Made by a program: the position numbers and the translations under genes. This document shows, one piece after another, positions 44,510 to 55,630 of a stretch of DNA of 64,000 nt (position 1 is the first letter of the stretch; each line of letters starts with the position of its first letter). The notes under the pieces were generated by a model. It had not been told where the DNA came from and searched no databases. It was given only the letters and a program-made list of their open reading frames with translations. This DNA is from Avena insularis (taxonomy: Eukaryota; Streptophyta; Magnoliopsida; Poales; Poaceae): positions 72,960,253 to 73,024,252 of the forward strand of contig CM042688.1 of NCBI GenBank assembly GCA_023614405.1. Direction: 5' to 3'.

Positions 44510-45499
44510 GTCTATGGGTAGACATGTCGTACGGATAGAACACATAGCAATATGTGGGCATTGATTTTCTAGTTGCTACCCTCTTTTATGTTCTTGTTCA
44601 TATCGCGGCACTATTTGATGAAGTGGCCCCAACCAACCTCACATGGTGATTTACAAGACTGGTCCATAATTAAGTGGCTTAGGGGGGATGTCTGTCTCTC
44701 TATAGTAGTTGATATGGCATCGACATTGGAGATCCCTTAAAAGGGAAGTAAAATGGCAATCATTGAATCCATGTTGTAGCTCCACGTTCGTAGGTGGGAA
44801 GGGGTTCTACCGCGAAATCCCTAAAACCGCGTAAAACTTGCAATAGATAATGTAGAGGCATCTATCTTTATTTTTGCATAGGGGCTTGTGTTGAGATGTG
44901 GCAATGAAAAGTTTGTGAAACTTCCATTAGAGCTCTCGATGGTGATCAAGATGTTGCAACCATGTCATAACACTTTTACTTTATGAAGTATCACTTCATG
45001 CATCTTATTATACTAGTATGATAGTATATTCGACGGTAGCATAGTAAGATAATCCCTCACAGGATTCTAGTTATTGTATTCCCCTTGTGTGTGCACCACC
45101 AAGAAAGTTTTTCGGTATGAGGTAGGCCGTGACGATCGGGTGTCAGACATATATACGTTCGCATATAGTGGGTGTAAGCCATGTTGCATTGCGAATACAC
45201 ACAAGTTAGAACTGGCGAGCCTAGCATGTGTAGACATGGCCTCGGGATACAAGAGACCAAAAGGTCGAGCATGAATCACATGGTTGATGTGATCGATTAG
45301 GGAATGTCCACCTTGGGAACTACTTTGCCGGCCGTGACGATCAGGGGTGGAGTAGTGGATTGGGATCATGTGATCACTAAACGAATGGAGGGATGCTCGT
45401 TTGAGTGGGAGTTCTTTTTGTTTTAAGTATGGTAGTATAATTTAAAACTTGAACTCATTATTATGAATATGGTCTAAACACTTTGCAAATCCATTGTAG
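44510..45499 (+). other. Element G untranslated leader
   Basis: About 1 kb without a credible gene, as in BARE/Angela elements, which have long leaders before gag. ORFs here on both strands are not supported. Confidence 0.65.
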
Positions 45500-46286
45500 A
45501 TGTCTCGCACACCCACCTTCAACATTAGCACTTTCCTCGAGAAGGACAAACTGAAAACTGATGGAACCAACTTCACCGCATGGTTCCACAATCTTAAGAT
45601 CCTCCTAGTCCCCTACAAGTTGACTTATGTCATCGAGGCTGAGCTTCCAGCTAAGCCTACAGATTACGCCTCCTAGGATGAAAAGAATGTCTGGCATTCC
45701 AAGGCAGATGATTTCTCCCTCATCCAGAGTGGAATTCTCTATGCCATGGAGCCAGAGCTTCAAAAAGTTTTGAGAAGATGAATGCTTTTGAGATTGTTGA
45801 AGATCTCAAAGCTGTCTTTGCTCCACAGGCTCGGGCAGAGAGGTATGATGCTTCCAAGCTCTTCTTCTCCGCCAAGATGGAAGAGCATAGTAGTATTAGT
45901 GAGCATGTAGTCAAAATGTCTGGCTACGTTAAGCGTTTGAACATCCTGGATTGCAAAATCCCGGAGGAGCTCATGATTGATAGGGTGCTGCACTCGCTGC
46001 CCCTAGCTATAAGAGCTTTGTGATGAACTACAACATGCAAGGGATGACTAAGACCCTTGCTGAAGTGTCCTCCATGCTCAAGACTGCTGAGATAGAAATC
46101 AAGAAGGAGCACACGGTGTTGATGGTCAACAAGACCACCAATTTTAAGAAACCGGGGCAAAAGGGAAAATGCAAGGGCAAGAAGCCTAAGAGGGATGGCA
46201 AGTTCTTTGCCAACACCTCTAAGACTACCAAGCCTGGCCCTAAGCCTGGCACTATGTGCTACTACTGCAAAGGGGATGGGCACTAG
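45500..46286 (+). pseudogene. Element G gag
   Basis: The ATG at 45500 reads MSRTPTFNISTFLEKDKLKT and TNFTAWFHNLKILLVPYKL, typical of the BARE/Angela capsid start. There is a TAG at 45676, a frameshift near 45776 (reading continues with FEIVEDLKAVFAPQARAERY), a further frame change near 46020, and the zinc knuckle CYYCKGDGH is followed by a stop at 46286 in place of Trp, with the last Cys changed to Tyr. Gag would package the RNA. Confidence 0.85.
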
Positions 46287-47625
46287 AAACGCAACTACCC
46301 AAGTACCTCCAAGACAAGAAAGACGACAAGATAGCCGCAAAGACAAAGGTATATGTGATATACATGTTATAGATGTGTTCCTTACTAGCACCAGGAGTAA
46401 CACATGGGTATTTGATACTAGTTTTGTTGCTCACATTTGTAACTCTCAGCAGGTATTGCAGAGTAAGAGGCGCCTAAGGAAGGATGAGGTGATGATGCGT
46501 GTTGGCAACGGATCGAGAGTCGATGTGATGGCCGTCGGCACTTTACCTCTACGTCTGTCGTCAGGATTGATTTTAGTTTTGAATAAATGCTACTATGTAC
46601 CCGCATTGAGTATGAATATTGTGAGTGGATCTTGCTTGTTGCAAGATCGTTATTTGTTTAAATCCAGAACAAATGGTTGTTCTATTTATATGAATGATGT
46701 TTTCTATGTTCATGTGCCTGTGTGTAATGGTTTATTCTTACTGGATCTTAATTGCAATACTCACATCCATAATGTTGATGCTAAATGTTGTAAGCATAAT
46801 GATGATAACTCCATGTTTATGTGGCATTGCTGTCTTGGTCACATTGCTGTAAAGCGCATGAAAAATCTCCATTCAGATGGACTTCTTGGATCGTTGGATT
46901 TCGAATCTCTCGATACATGTGAGCCATGCCTTATGGGCAAGATGACTAGGACACCCTTCTCCGGCGTAATGGACTGACCTACAGACCTACTTGGAATCAT
47001 ACATACGGATGTATGCGGACCAATAAGCATCTCAACATGCGATGGTTATCATTATTTTGTTACCTTTACTGACGATTTGAGTAGATATGGATATATCTAT
47101 TTAATGAAGCACAAATCTGAAACCTTTGAAAAGTTCAAGGAATTTCAGAAAGAAGTAGAGAATCAACTTAACAAGAAAATCAACCATCTTTGATCAGATC
47201 GGGGAGGCGAGTATTTGAGTTATGAGTTTAACATGCACTTGAAGGACCGTGGAATCATACCACAGCTTACGCTAGTCGGAACACCACAGTGTAATGGTGT
47301 GTTGGAACAAGGTAACCGTACTCTATTGAATAGTGTGCGGTCCATGATGTCTTTGACCAATTTGTCTGTGTCGTTTTGGGGATATGCATTAGAAACCGCC
47401 GCTTTTATTTTAAACTGAGCACCGTCCAAATCCGTGGAGACAACCCCATATGAGATATGGTACGGCAAGAAGCCAATGTTGTCATTTCTGAAAGTTTGGG
47501 GATGTGAGGCGTATGCCAAGAAACTATAGCCTGAGAAACTTGAACCCAAGGCAGAAAAATGTATCTTTGTAGGATACCCAAGGGAAACAGTTGGGTATAC
47601 CTTCTACAACCAAGCCGAAGGCAAA
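46287..47625 (+). pseudogene. Element G protease and integrase
   Basis: Protease: WVFDTSFVAHICNS near 46410, where the usual DTGS is DTSF. Integrase: HCCLGHIAVKRM near 46825 and CEPCLMGKMTRTPF near 46920 (zinc region), HTDVCGPI near 47000 (first Asp), SDRGGEYLS near 47197 (second Asp), and NGVLEQGNRTLL near 47294 (Glu). Stops at 46975, 47193, 47416 and 47527 break it; the two at 47193 and 47416 are TGA where family members normally have Arg. The integrase catalytic triad itself is kept. Confidence 0.87.
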
Positions 47626-49490
47626 ATGTTTGTCGCGAAAAACGACACCTTTCATGAGAAAGAGTTTGTCACTAAAGAAGTTAGTGGAAGGAAAATTGAG
47701 TTAGATGAAGTTGTTGACCCTTCTCTCCAAATTCCGAGTAGCGCAACAGAAGCCGTTCCGAAACCGCTCTCCAACGTGGAAGAAGAACCTAATGATGATG
47801 ATCAAAACAACAACATCGAAATTCCTGCGGTTCGCAAGTCTACAAGAGTTCGTGCCACTCCTGATTGGTATAGTAGCCTTGTGATGTCTGTCATTCTAGA
47901 TGAACAGGAAGAACCTGCAAACTATGAAGAAGCTATGGATAGTGCTGATTCCGAGAAATGGCTAGAAGCCATGAAATACAAAATAGGATCCATGTATGAA
48001 AACCAAGTTTGGACCTTGGTAGATCTTCCGGAAGGCTGCAAAGCCGTGGAAAATAAATGGATCTTTAAGAAAAAGACATATGTGAATGGTAATGTGACCA
48101 TTCACAAAGCTCAACTTGTCGCAAAGGGGTTTCGAAAAATTCAAGGAGTTGACTATGATGAGACTTTCTCTCCCATAGTGATGCTTAATGCTATTCGGAT
48201 TCTACTAGCAATTGTTGCTCATTTCGACTATGAAATATGGCAGATGCATGTTAAAACTGTGTTCCTCAATGGATACATTGATGAAGAATTGCATATGATG
48301 CAACCGAAAGGTTTTGTTGATCCTAAGGATGCTGGAAAGGTGTGCAAACTTCAGCGATCCATTTATGGATTGAAGCAAGCATCTCGGAGTTGGAACCAAC
48401 GTTTTGATCAAGTGATCAAGAGTTTTGGATTCATCCAAAATCAACAAGAGTTCTGTGTTTATAAGAAATCGAGTGGGAGCTCAGTGGTTTTCTAGTAGTA
48501 TATGTGGATGACATATTACTCATGGGAAATGATGTGGATCTTATGAAAAGTGTGAAAGCATATTTGAGTAGTCAATTTTGCATGAAGGACTTAGGTGAAG
48601 CTGCGTACATATTAGGCATCAAAATCTATAGAGATAGATCAATACGCCTAATTGCATTAAGTAAAAGTACTTACATTGAAAAGATTTTTAAAAGGTTCAA
48701 AATGGAAGACGCCAAAAGGGGTTTTGCGCCTATGATGAAGAATTGCACACTTAGTTTGACTCAATGTCCGATAACGGATGCAAATAGAGAAAAGATGTCT
48801 TACATCCCCTATGCTTCAGCCATAGGATCTATCATGTATGCAATGTTAAGTACTCGACCAAAGGTGGCATTGGCTCTTAGTCTGACAAGCCGATATCAAA
48901 GTAATACAGGATCAGATCACTGGACAACTATTAAGAATATCTTGAAGTATCTCAAGAGAACGAAGGATATGTTCCTAGTCTATGGAGGAAGTGATGAAGC
49001 TCTAAACATAACCGGTTATGTGGATGCGAGCTGGAACTCAAATCTTGATGACTCAAAGTCTGAGACATGATTTGTGTTTCTAGTGAATGGTGGGGCGGTA
49101 AGCTGGAAGAGCAAGAAGCATCCGGTGGTGGCACAGTGTTCAATGGAGTCTGAATACATTGCTGCGGCTGATGCGGCGAATGAAGCTGTATGGCTAAGGA
49201 ATTTCATCATCGAACTAGGAGTCATTCCAAGTGTGCAAGACCCCGTAACAATCTATTGTGACAACACGGGTGCTATTGCAAACGCAAAGGAACCTATGAC
49301 TCATTTCACGGCCAAACACATCAAGCTACGGTTTCATGTCATCCGATAGAATATTGATGAGGGTGAAATCAAGATTTGCAAAGTACACACGGATCTGAAT
49401 GTGGCATATCCTCTAACTAAAGCTCTCCTACAATCCAAGCACGAACAACATCGAGATGCCATCGGTGTTAGGTTCCTGCCTATTGTAAAC
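47626..49490 (+). pseudogene. Element G reverse transcriptase and RNase H
   Basis: RT: KWLEAMKYKIGSMYENQVWT near 47955, VENKWIFKKK, FSPIVMLNAIRILLAIVAH, QMHVKTVFLNGYIDEELHMM (the D-V-K-T-A-F-L-N-G motif) and SIYGLKQASRSWNQRF. A one-base deletion near 48489 shifts frame just before the catalytic YVDDILLMGND near 48505. RNase H: WNSNLDDSKSET near 49035 then a stop, CSMESEYIAAADAANEAVWL near 49140, and CDNTGAIANAKEP near 49260. Otherwise a well-conserved copia pol. Confidence 0.9.
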
Positions 49491-49509
49491 TAGATTAATT
49501 TGTACTCTA

Positions 49510-49524
49510 GTGCAAGTGGGCGAC
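49510..49524 (+). other. Polypurine tract of element G
   Basis: gtgcaagtgggcgac directly before the 3' LTR, the usual (tagtgcaagtggga-type) tract of BARE/Angela elements with changes. Confidence 0.7.
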
Positions 49525-51166
49525 TAAAGGAGATATGCCCTAGAGGCAAATAATAAAGTATATTTTTTGATATATCTCTTGTATGTTCATAATACGTTCC
49601 ATACTGTGCTATAACTGTGTTAATACGAAACGTTAATACACGTGTGGTATGTAAACAAACCGTGTCTCTTGTTACCTCTAGTGAACTAGTTCATTGGTCA
49701 TGAGGATGATCTAGGTTTCAAGATCATGGGCATTTATGCCAATTGACAATGAGGTCACATCATTGGTTGAATGATGTGATATAAAAACATCTGACAGTTG
49801 TATCTTAATGATATATAGTTACAAAGTTCAACATTGCTGATAAACACATAAAACCTCGCAACCTGATCCTTAGACTGCGAGGTAATGCAAATCACCGTTC
49901 TGGAGGAAGCTTTGATGGTATCAAGCATCATCGCATGACAGGGAGATCAAAAAGGTGCTACTCAGGTTTTCCAAAGGGGCGCATAGAGGAGTACATATCA
50001 AGACCAGGATTTGTCAATCCATGTAACAGATAGATACATGTGGCCATCTCGGTGATGTTGCATTAACGAAGCTTGCAAGCATGTGACTTGGTCATGGAAT
50101 GCAACGACATGGGAATGAATAAACAAGTTTATCGGTAACGAGGCTGAACTAAGGTATGGGGATACAGAAGATTAAGTCTCAAATGAACTAGGTATAGAAT
50201 GACAAAGGGAACGGGAAACAACTTTTACAGTTTAAGCGATAAGATTCGTGAAACACACGGGGGTCAACATGGCCATCCAGGTCCCTCTGATGATCATTGA
50301 TGTGAGAGATGTCTCAATCATGTCCGGAGTGTTCACAAACCGAAGGATGCCATGCTTAAGGGTGGGGACGCTTAGGGATAGATGTTGTATCGTAAGAGAA
50401 ATAAAGAGAGATAAACCGGAATAGTTCTAGGTAACATCCGATGTTGATCGGAGGGGGCCCAGAAGGTGTTCTAGAGTGAAGGAATATAATAATATGTGTA
50501 TTTTATGTTAATTGGATAATTAATATTAAAGAATATATTTTATTTTATTTTAAAAAGACAACCCATTGCTAATGGGCCTCACCCGGAGGGGAGGCCCAAA
50601 GGGGCAAGGCGCCTTGGGAGGAGGGCTAGCCGGCCAGGGCTTGGTGGGCCACCCAAGTGGGACCCACCTAGGGCTAGCGGCAGCCCCATGGTGGCCGGTG
50701 GGTGTGGGCATTAGTCCCACACCGCCTGCCACTTGGGGGGTGCACCCTCCCCTCCCACTATATATAGCGGTCTCGCCCTCCCCTTGGAGGCATCCCATTC
50801 TCTCATTTCCATTGAGGACTTCTCCGTAATATTGGAGAGGACCTCTCGGTTTTTGAGTTCTCCACCTTCACACTACCGTCGTGTGATCTTTGATCCAACA
50901 TCTTCTACTTCTGCTGCTCAGATGGATCGGAGCCCGGGAGACGTCTCCTACACCGGACGTGTGTAGTACTTCGGAGGCACCACACTTGGGGTTCTTGATG
51001 CTGCTCGTCTTCATCAACATATGCCTTCCTGCGTAAAGGCCTGCCTCGGTCTTCAAGGGTATGAATACCATCTCTCTCTTTCTGTTACTTATGTTTACAT
51101 AGTATAGATCCTGGTATTAGTGTTCGCATAGTTGGAATTTTTTGTTTTCTGCTATGGAACCCTTCA
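49525..51166 (+). repeat. 3' LTR of element G
   Basis: 1642 bp matching 42810-44494. The first base pair has changed from TG to TA. The ORFs at 50550-50966 are in the LTR. Confidence 0.92.
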
Positions 51167-51171
51167 TAAAG

Positions 51172-51719
51172 AACATCGGTGAGCTCGGGTCACCTTGCCG
51201 CAAACCCCTGCCATGCCAAAACTGATCTCCTAGAGCCCTGTTGATCAGCACACTTGTTGACAAAGAGGATAGCATCTGAGCCACTCTCTTCAACCAGCGT
51301 GGCCCAAAACCCCTATGCTTGAGAACCTCAAATAGGAATGCCCATGAGACTAAGTCGAAGGCTTTTGTGATATCAAATTTCAGTAGTAGGGCCAGAACCT
51401 TCTTTTTATGCAGTGCGAGGACTGATTGCTTCACCATGGAGAAATTATCTTGAATTGCTCTACCTTTAACAAACGCACTTTGATTGAAATCCACAAGCTT
51501 GGGCAAATGCTTTGATAATCTATTCAACGTGGCTTTTGAGATGAGTTTTGCCACACTATGAATGAGGCCTATAGGCCTAAAATCTCCCACCTCAGAGTCT
51601 GAAATTCCTCCCTTCGTCCCAAGGGCTTGAGAGAATTCCCTGTGCTTGACTAGTCCCAAGGGCTCCTCGAAGTGCTTGGTAGCAAACTCGCTCATCTCCT
51701 TTGGCTCTGTCGCCATCAA
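51172..51719 (-). pseudogene. LINE2 RT N-terminal half
   Basis: Minus strand: VGDFRPIGLIHSVAKLISK near 51590, FNQSAFVKGRAIQDNFSM near 51485, LKFDITKAFDLVSWAFLFEV near 51380 (first catalytic Asp), and GRGLRQGDPSSPMFF near 51195, after which element G intervenes. The family expects FADD next, and it resumes at 42809 in the same strand. Start of this ORF at 51719 is not the true start of ORF2. Confidence 0.85.
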
Positions 51720-52227
51720 TCCCTCTCTTCTAAGCCTAAAGATATGATTTTCCTCCTCTGAGAGCTAGCGTGAATGTGAAAGAAGGATGTGTTCATGTCT
51801 CCTTCCTAGAGCCACGCGATTCAGGATCGTTGCCTGGCAATTGTGTGCTCTAATGATGCTAGGCCTAGAAATTTCTTCTTTAGCTGACTACGCAGCGAAC
51901 TCTCCCCCTGGCTCAAGCTTCTCTTCTCCATGGCCTTGTCCAGCCGCATAATTAGTTTGTTAGCTAAGAGAATTCTCTCTTTGATGTTACCCACTCTTCT
52001 CTAGCTCCATCTCGTCAGAGTCCTGGCCGTTGCCATTAGCCTGCAACCTAGATCATGAAAGGGGTCCTGCTGCTCTTCCACGTCAAACTAGCCCGCCACC
52101 ACTGTCTCTTGGAACCCTTCCAACTTCGACCAGAAGCTTTGGAAATGGAATCAGGATCGACTGGAGTAGGAAACTTTGGTCAACATCATAATTGTGCAAT
52201 GATCAGACAGAGAGGAGGAGAGAGAGC
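51720..52227 (-). pseudogene. LINE2 ORF2 linker, degenerate
   Basis: Between endonuclease and RT. No clean ORF remains; traces of the usual linker run through several stops. Confidence 0.5.
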
Positions 52228-52883
52228 CTAAAGTAGTGAATCTAGGTGTCCGCAGTCCCAATCCGTCGTGCAGAACCATCTATCTAACTTCTCCATAGTC
52301 GGGGAATTCCTCTCGTTGCTCCACGTATAGCGCCGACCTATTAGCTCCTGCTCTTTCAATTCCAGATCACCGAGGGTTCTTCTGAATCTTCCTATTAATT
52401 TCTGATGCAACCTATTGTTGTTCTTATTTGCAGCTTGCAGGATCAGGTTGAAATCACCAGTGATGGCCCAGCAACCCGGAACCTAACCTGAATGGCTTTT
52501 AGTTCTTTGAGGAACTGGGATTTAAGGTTGTTCTGCATCAGCCCATAAATAGTGGTGAGAGACCAGGGTTCCCCACCCTCGAAGCAGAGAGAGATCGTGA
52601 CCGAGAGAGTGCCCACTTGAGACGTCACCCGCACCTTATCAGATTGCCAAGCCACAATAATTCCTCCCTTCGTCCCCACCACTGGGAGAGCCACAAATCC
52701 ATTGAATCTCTGACCTAGAAGGCCCATGACCTTGAATCGGTCCACCACCTCTAATTTCGACTCCACCATGCATACGATGGACACCGCCGCCTCCTCCACC
52801 ACTGTTCTAACCACCATTCCATGATTGGGGGCACTAAGCCCCCGCGGATTCCACACAACAATATTATAGTTTGTATAATCCAT
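52228..52883 (-). pseudogene. LINE2 endonuclease domain
   Basis: The minus ATG at 52883 reads MDYTNYNIVVWNPRGLSAPN (W-N-x-R-G start of plant L1 endonucleases), then VCMVESKLEVVDRF, GGIIVAWQSDKVRV and TTIYGLMQNNLKSQFLKEL. A frameshift follows near 52450, and the domain ends with GRRYTWSNERNSPTMEKLDR near 52320 (the YTW...LDR motif). The GDFN motif falls at the frameshift. Confidence 0.82.
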
Positions 52884-52985
52884 GGAAATGGTCTACAAAC
52901 AACCACACCACCTCGTGCTTCAAGCACCCAACCTAGACATCATGGCCTCGGCCTCTAGGAAGAACAACTTTGTTAGAGATTCCAA

Positions 52986-53423
52986 TCACACCTCTAGGAG
53001 CGGCTCCTTGAAGTATCTCGCATATTTCTCCAGACAATCAACCGACAATTCCCCCTCCACGTCACAAATGCCAAGTTGGGTCATTAGCACCTTCCACGCC
53101 TTCTTAATGTAGGATGTTGGCCTCCCCTTGGCCTTGAATGCAATGCGAGATCTTCTTCTTCTCTCATCCTCTGGCACGGATAGCCTGCGACGGTGTCTAC
53201 CTCTTTGTACTTTCGACATGGGGAGTACCGGCGCCACAATGTGCTGTCTCAACTGAGAGACCACTCCTCTGATCAACTTCTCCATCTCCCAGCCTACCTT
53301 TGATCCCTCATGGCTGACTCTGGGGCCAGGAGAGAGACACGTGGCCCAGGTGGGGTATAAGGGGTAGCCGTGCTGGTGCGGTTTGCAGCAACAAGGCTCG
53401 CACACGACAGAGAGGGGACACAT
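52986..53423 (-). pseudogene. LINE2 ORF1 C-terminal fragment
   Basis: A 145-codon minus ORF with a basic middle (RGRHRRRLSVPEDERRRRSR) and FKEPLLEV end, placed directly upstream of the endonuclease where ORF1 ends. No zinc knuckle or DUF4283 part is present, so the N-terminal part is missing or lies beyond the window. The ATG at 53423 falls at the LTR junction and is accidental. Confidence 0.5.
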
Positions 53424-54138
53424 TGTTTTTTTACATAGGTTCGGGACCCTCGTGAGGAGGTAAAGCCCGTACTCCTACTTTATTGTATTGCTCGTGGTGT
53501 CTCATGAGGGTACAATAGCGAGTCAAAGACTAGGGTTTTTGATGGTAAGGATTGACCCCTTCTAAGGTTGGGGTAACTCCCCTTTTATAGTGGCGCTAGG
53601 CCTCTTCCCCCAATTCTTGGCGGGAAGGGTCACCACATTCTAGCCCAAGGATAACTGGTGTACGCCCCCAGTTTACATGGACTAGGTCCAAGGTCTACCG
53701 GGAGCTTCAGTCCAAGGCAGCGGTCGCCAGATGACGTCTCCTCTATAGCGCCTGGTCATCTTTCCCCTCTTGCACCAAAGCGGTAATGCTGAGCTTTGAG
53801 GGGCATCAGTGCCGTCAGCCCGGCTTTTTAGCACGGAAATGGCCAGGCAACATATCCTTTTACCGAGGAACACAACCTGGATGGGAGAAAAGTGGAACCT
53901 CCCATTGGGTTGTTGTCTTGCCCTTGAGAAGAGATGTGAAGGGCAGTGTAGATATTTCCTGGCCGAAACCATTGCCTAGCCGAGGGCCCTAGAGCTTGCA
54001 CCAACATCCTCATTGAGGCTTCGACCCCGAGGGGCACTATAGAGGACCTTGCCCTAAGCCAACGCTCCACACTCCCCTTGGCCTCTTGAAGGGAGCCCGC
54101 CTCTTTAGACCGATAGTAGGGGTGTGGCAGGGGCCTAG
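53424..54138 (-). repeat. 3' LTR of element E, main part (interrupted by element D)
   Basis: Plus-strand ends: TGTTTTTTTACATAGG at 53424 and, after element D, CCTAACA at 62523. The TATA box is on the minus strand (CACTATAAAAGGGG near 53585). The remaining 46 bp lie at 62478-62523, giving about 761 bp. ORFs at 53682-54070 are shadows. Confidence 0.6.
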
Positions 54139-55426
54139 TGATGGTTGTGAAATATATCCATCTACGCCCACATTTAAACTAGATATTATTCATATTTTTG
54201 ATGAAATATCTCTCTAAACCCTGCCATTAATGCCTAATGATCAAAGGGGTATGCAATCCTTTCTTTCTATTTTTCTCTGTGCAGATAATGACGTTTGATG
54301 ATGGGAAGCACAACATTAAAGTCAAAGATACGATATTTCCAACAACCTGAAGAAACCAGGGGCCGTGAAGTGGAGACAAACGCTTTAACGACCAAATATA
54401 CGACGGGAATAAAATTCTGGCCATATAGTTCCGGTCATATAGTTGCCATCGACACCGCTAGGTCAAACAGAACAACTTTCATGAAGGGACCCCTATATAA
54501 AGAGGCTTTGGGCGACGAGAAACACCCCGGCCAGATCGCCAGCATCCCCCAGAAACCTGCAACCACCATACCGAAGAGCCGCCAGAGGAATAGACTTAGA
54601 TCTAATCACTAAACCCTTCTCCGCCACCATAGCCATATTCCACCACTTGTAATAGTAGATCTCATCTTCGATTGGCGACATTGTAAGACTATTTGCTATC
54701 AATCTCATGATTTCCATTGCAATGTTTATGATTTTTGATTTCATCTCTATGCATGAGTAATTCTCCTTGGGCTAAGGGCTTCGTCATAGCCATGTAGCTT
54801 TTGTGCATGTTATTTATCATAGATGGGATCATGTATTAGTTTGTATGACATGATGATTATTGTATCCTCTCTTGCCTCAATCGAAGGACTTATCAGGTAC
54901 CCAAGACCCCGAGGATTGAGCCAGGTATAGGGAGTATGAGTAATGACTAATCTGCAGGTTGCGAACCCCAGTGACAGAAGGGGTAGTATGGCTATATGTG
55001 AGGGATTTACTTGGGATTAATGGTGACATCACTATGAATATCATTAGTTCTCTTTCTTCTATGGATGAGACTAGTAGGTTATTGCTATAAGCGGTTGCGG
55101 AGGCAATAACAATTATGGATGCACTGTCCACATATAATTATCTTGCTCTAACAATTACATGCATACTTTATTATTATATTTTATTCCAATCAGATGTTTT
55201 GCATAGCTACAGGTGAAACCGAAAGCCCTAGGCCCTCTCTCTCCATCATCGACAACAACAAAAGACAACAAACTCTTGGTCTGGTAAAACACAAAAAGAA
55301 TTCTAAAACTCCCAAAGGTCCGTTAAAGTAATTTCACTATGCTTTCTGCTTCCCGAGGATTCGATAACCTAGGTCTACTAGGGAAACAGGGCTATACTAC
55401 ATCCATAATGCGTATCGAAGGTATCA
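54139..55426 (+). repeat. 5' LTR of element D
   Basis: 1288 bp, TGATGGTTGTG...GGTATCA. TATA box cctatataaagagg near 54493. The inverted-repeat module lies at 54389-54446, about 50 bp upstream of the TATA box. The ORFs at 54295-55131 are in the LTR. Confidence 0.92.
54389..54446 (+). promoter_or_regulatory. Inverted-repeat module, 5' LTR copy
   Basis: accaaatatacgacggg...ggtcatatagttg: outer arms AATATACGAC and GTCATATAGTT (imperfect) around an inner GGAATaaaATTCT. It is the same module as in the internal array and in the 3' LTR. Confidence 0.65.
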
Positions 55427-55436
55427 ACCCTTTTTC

Positions 55437-55454
55437 TAGCACCGTTGCCGGGGA
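55437..55454 (+). other. Primer binding site of element D
   Basis: TAGCACCGTTGCCGGGGA, 10 bp after the LTR end, close to the tRNA-Asp site of Athila elements. Confidence 0.82.
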
Positions 55455-55630
55455 AGCTATAGCTACGCTGGTGAGGTTAGTAGGAACCTTGCTAGTTTTA
55501 ATTCTTGTTTTTTATTTTGTTAGTTTGCTTTCAGTCTTTATTTGAAAAACCAAAAAAATTAGTTAATCTTTAAATTCTTGTTTTTACTATCATAAGTCTT
55601 TGTTTAAGAAAACCCCAAAACATAGGAAAT

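Larger units (their letters stand above)
42810..51166 (+). mobile_element. Element G: Ty1/copia retrotransposon, BARE/Angela type, decayed
   Basis: LTRs 42810-44494 and 49525-51166, both with the Angela-type GAGATATGCCCTAGAGGCAA near the start, tRNA-Met-like PBS, and gag, protease, integrase, RT and RNase H in copia order. The flanks caaag (42805-42809) and taaag (51167-51171) are a 5-bp duplication with one mismatch. Many nonsense codons, mostly at CGA or CAG positions, show it is an old, methylation-decayed copy. It is inserted between the LRQGDP and FADD motifs of the LINE2 RT. Confidence 0.93.
41104..53423 (-). mobile_element. LINE2: second minus-strand non-LTR retrotransposon, split by copia element G
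   Basis: In minus order: ORF1 tail (53423-52986), endonuclease (52883-52228), RT (51719-51172 and 42809-42312), and RNase H/zinc-binding region with 3' end (to about 41104). The minus strand has a short A-run, GAAAAAG, near 41104-41109 that may be the eroded tail. Element G sits in the RT. The 5' end is cut by the LTR of element E at 53424. Stops and frameshifts show it is dead. Confidence 0.8.
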
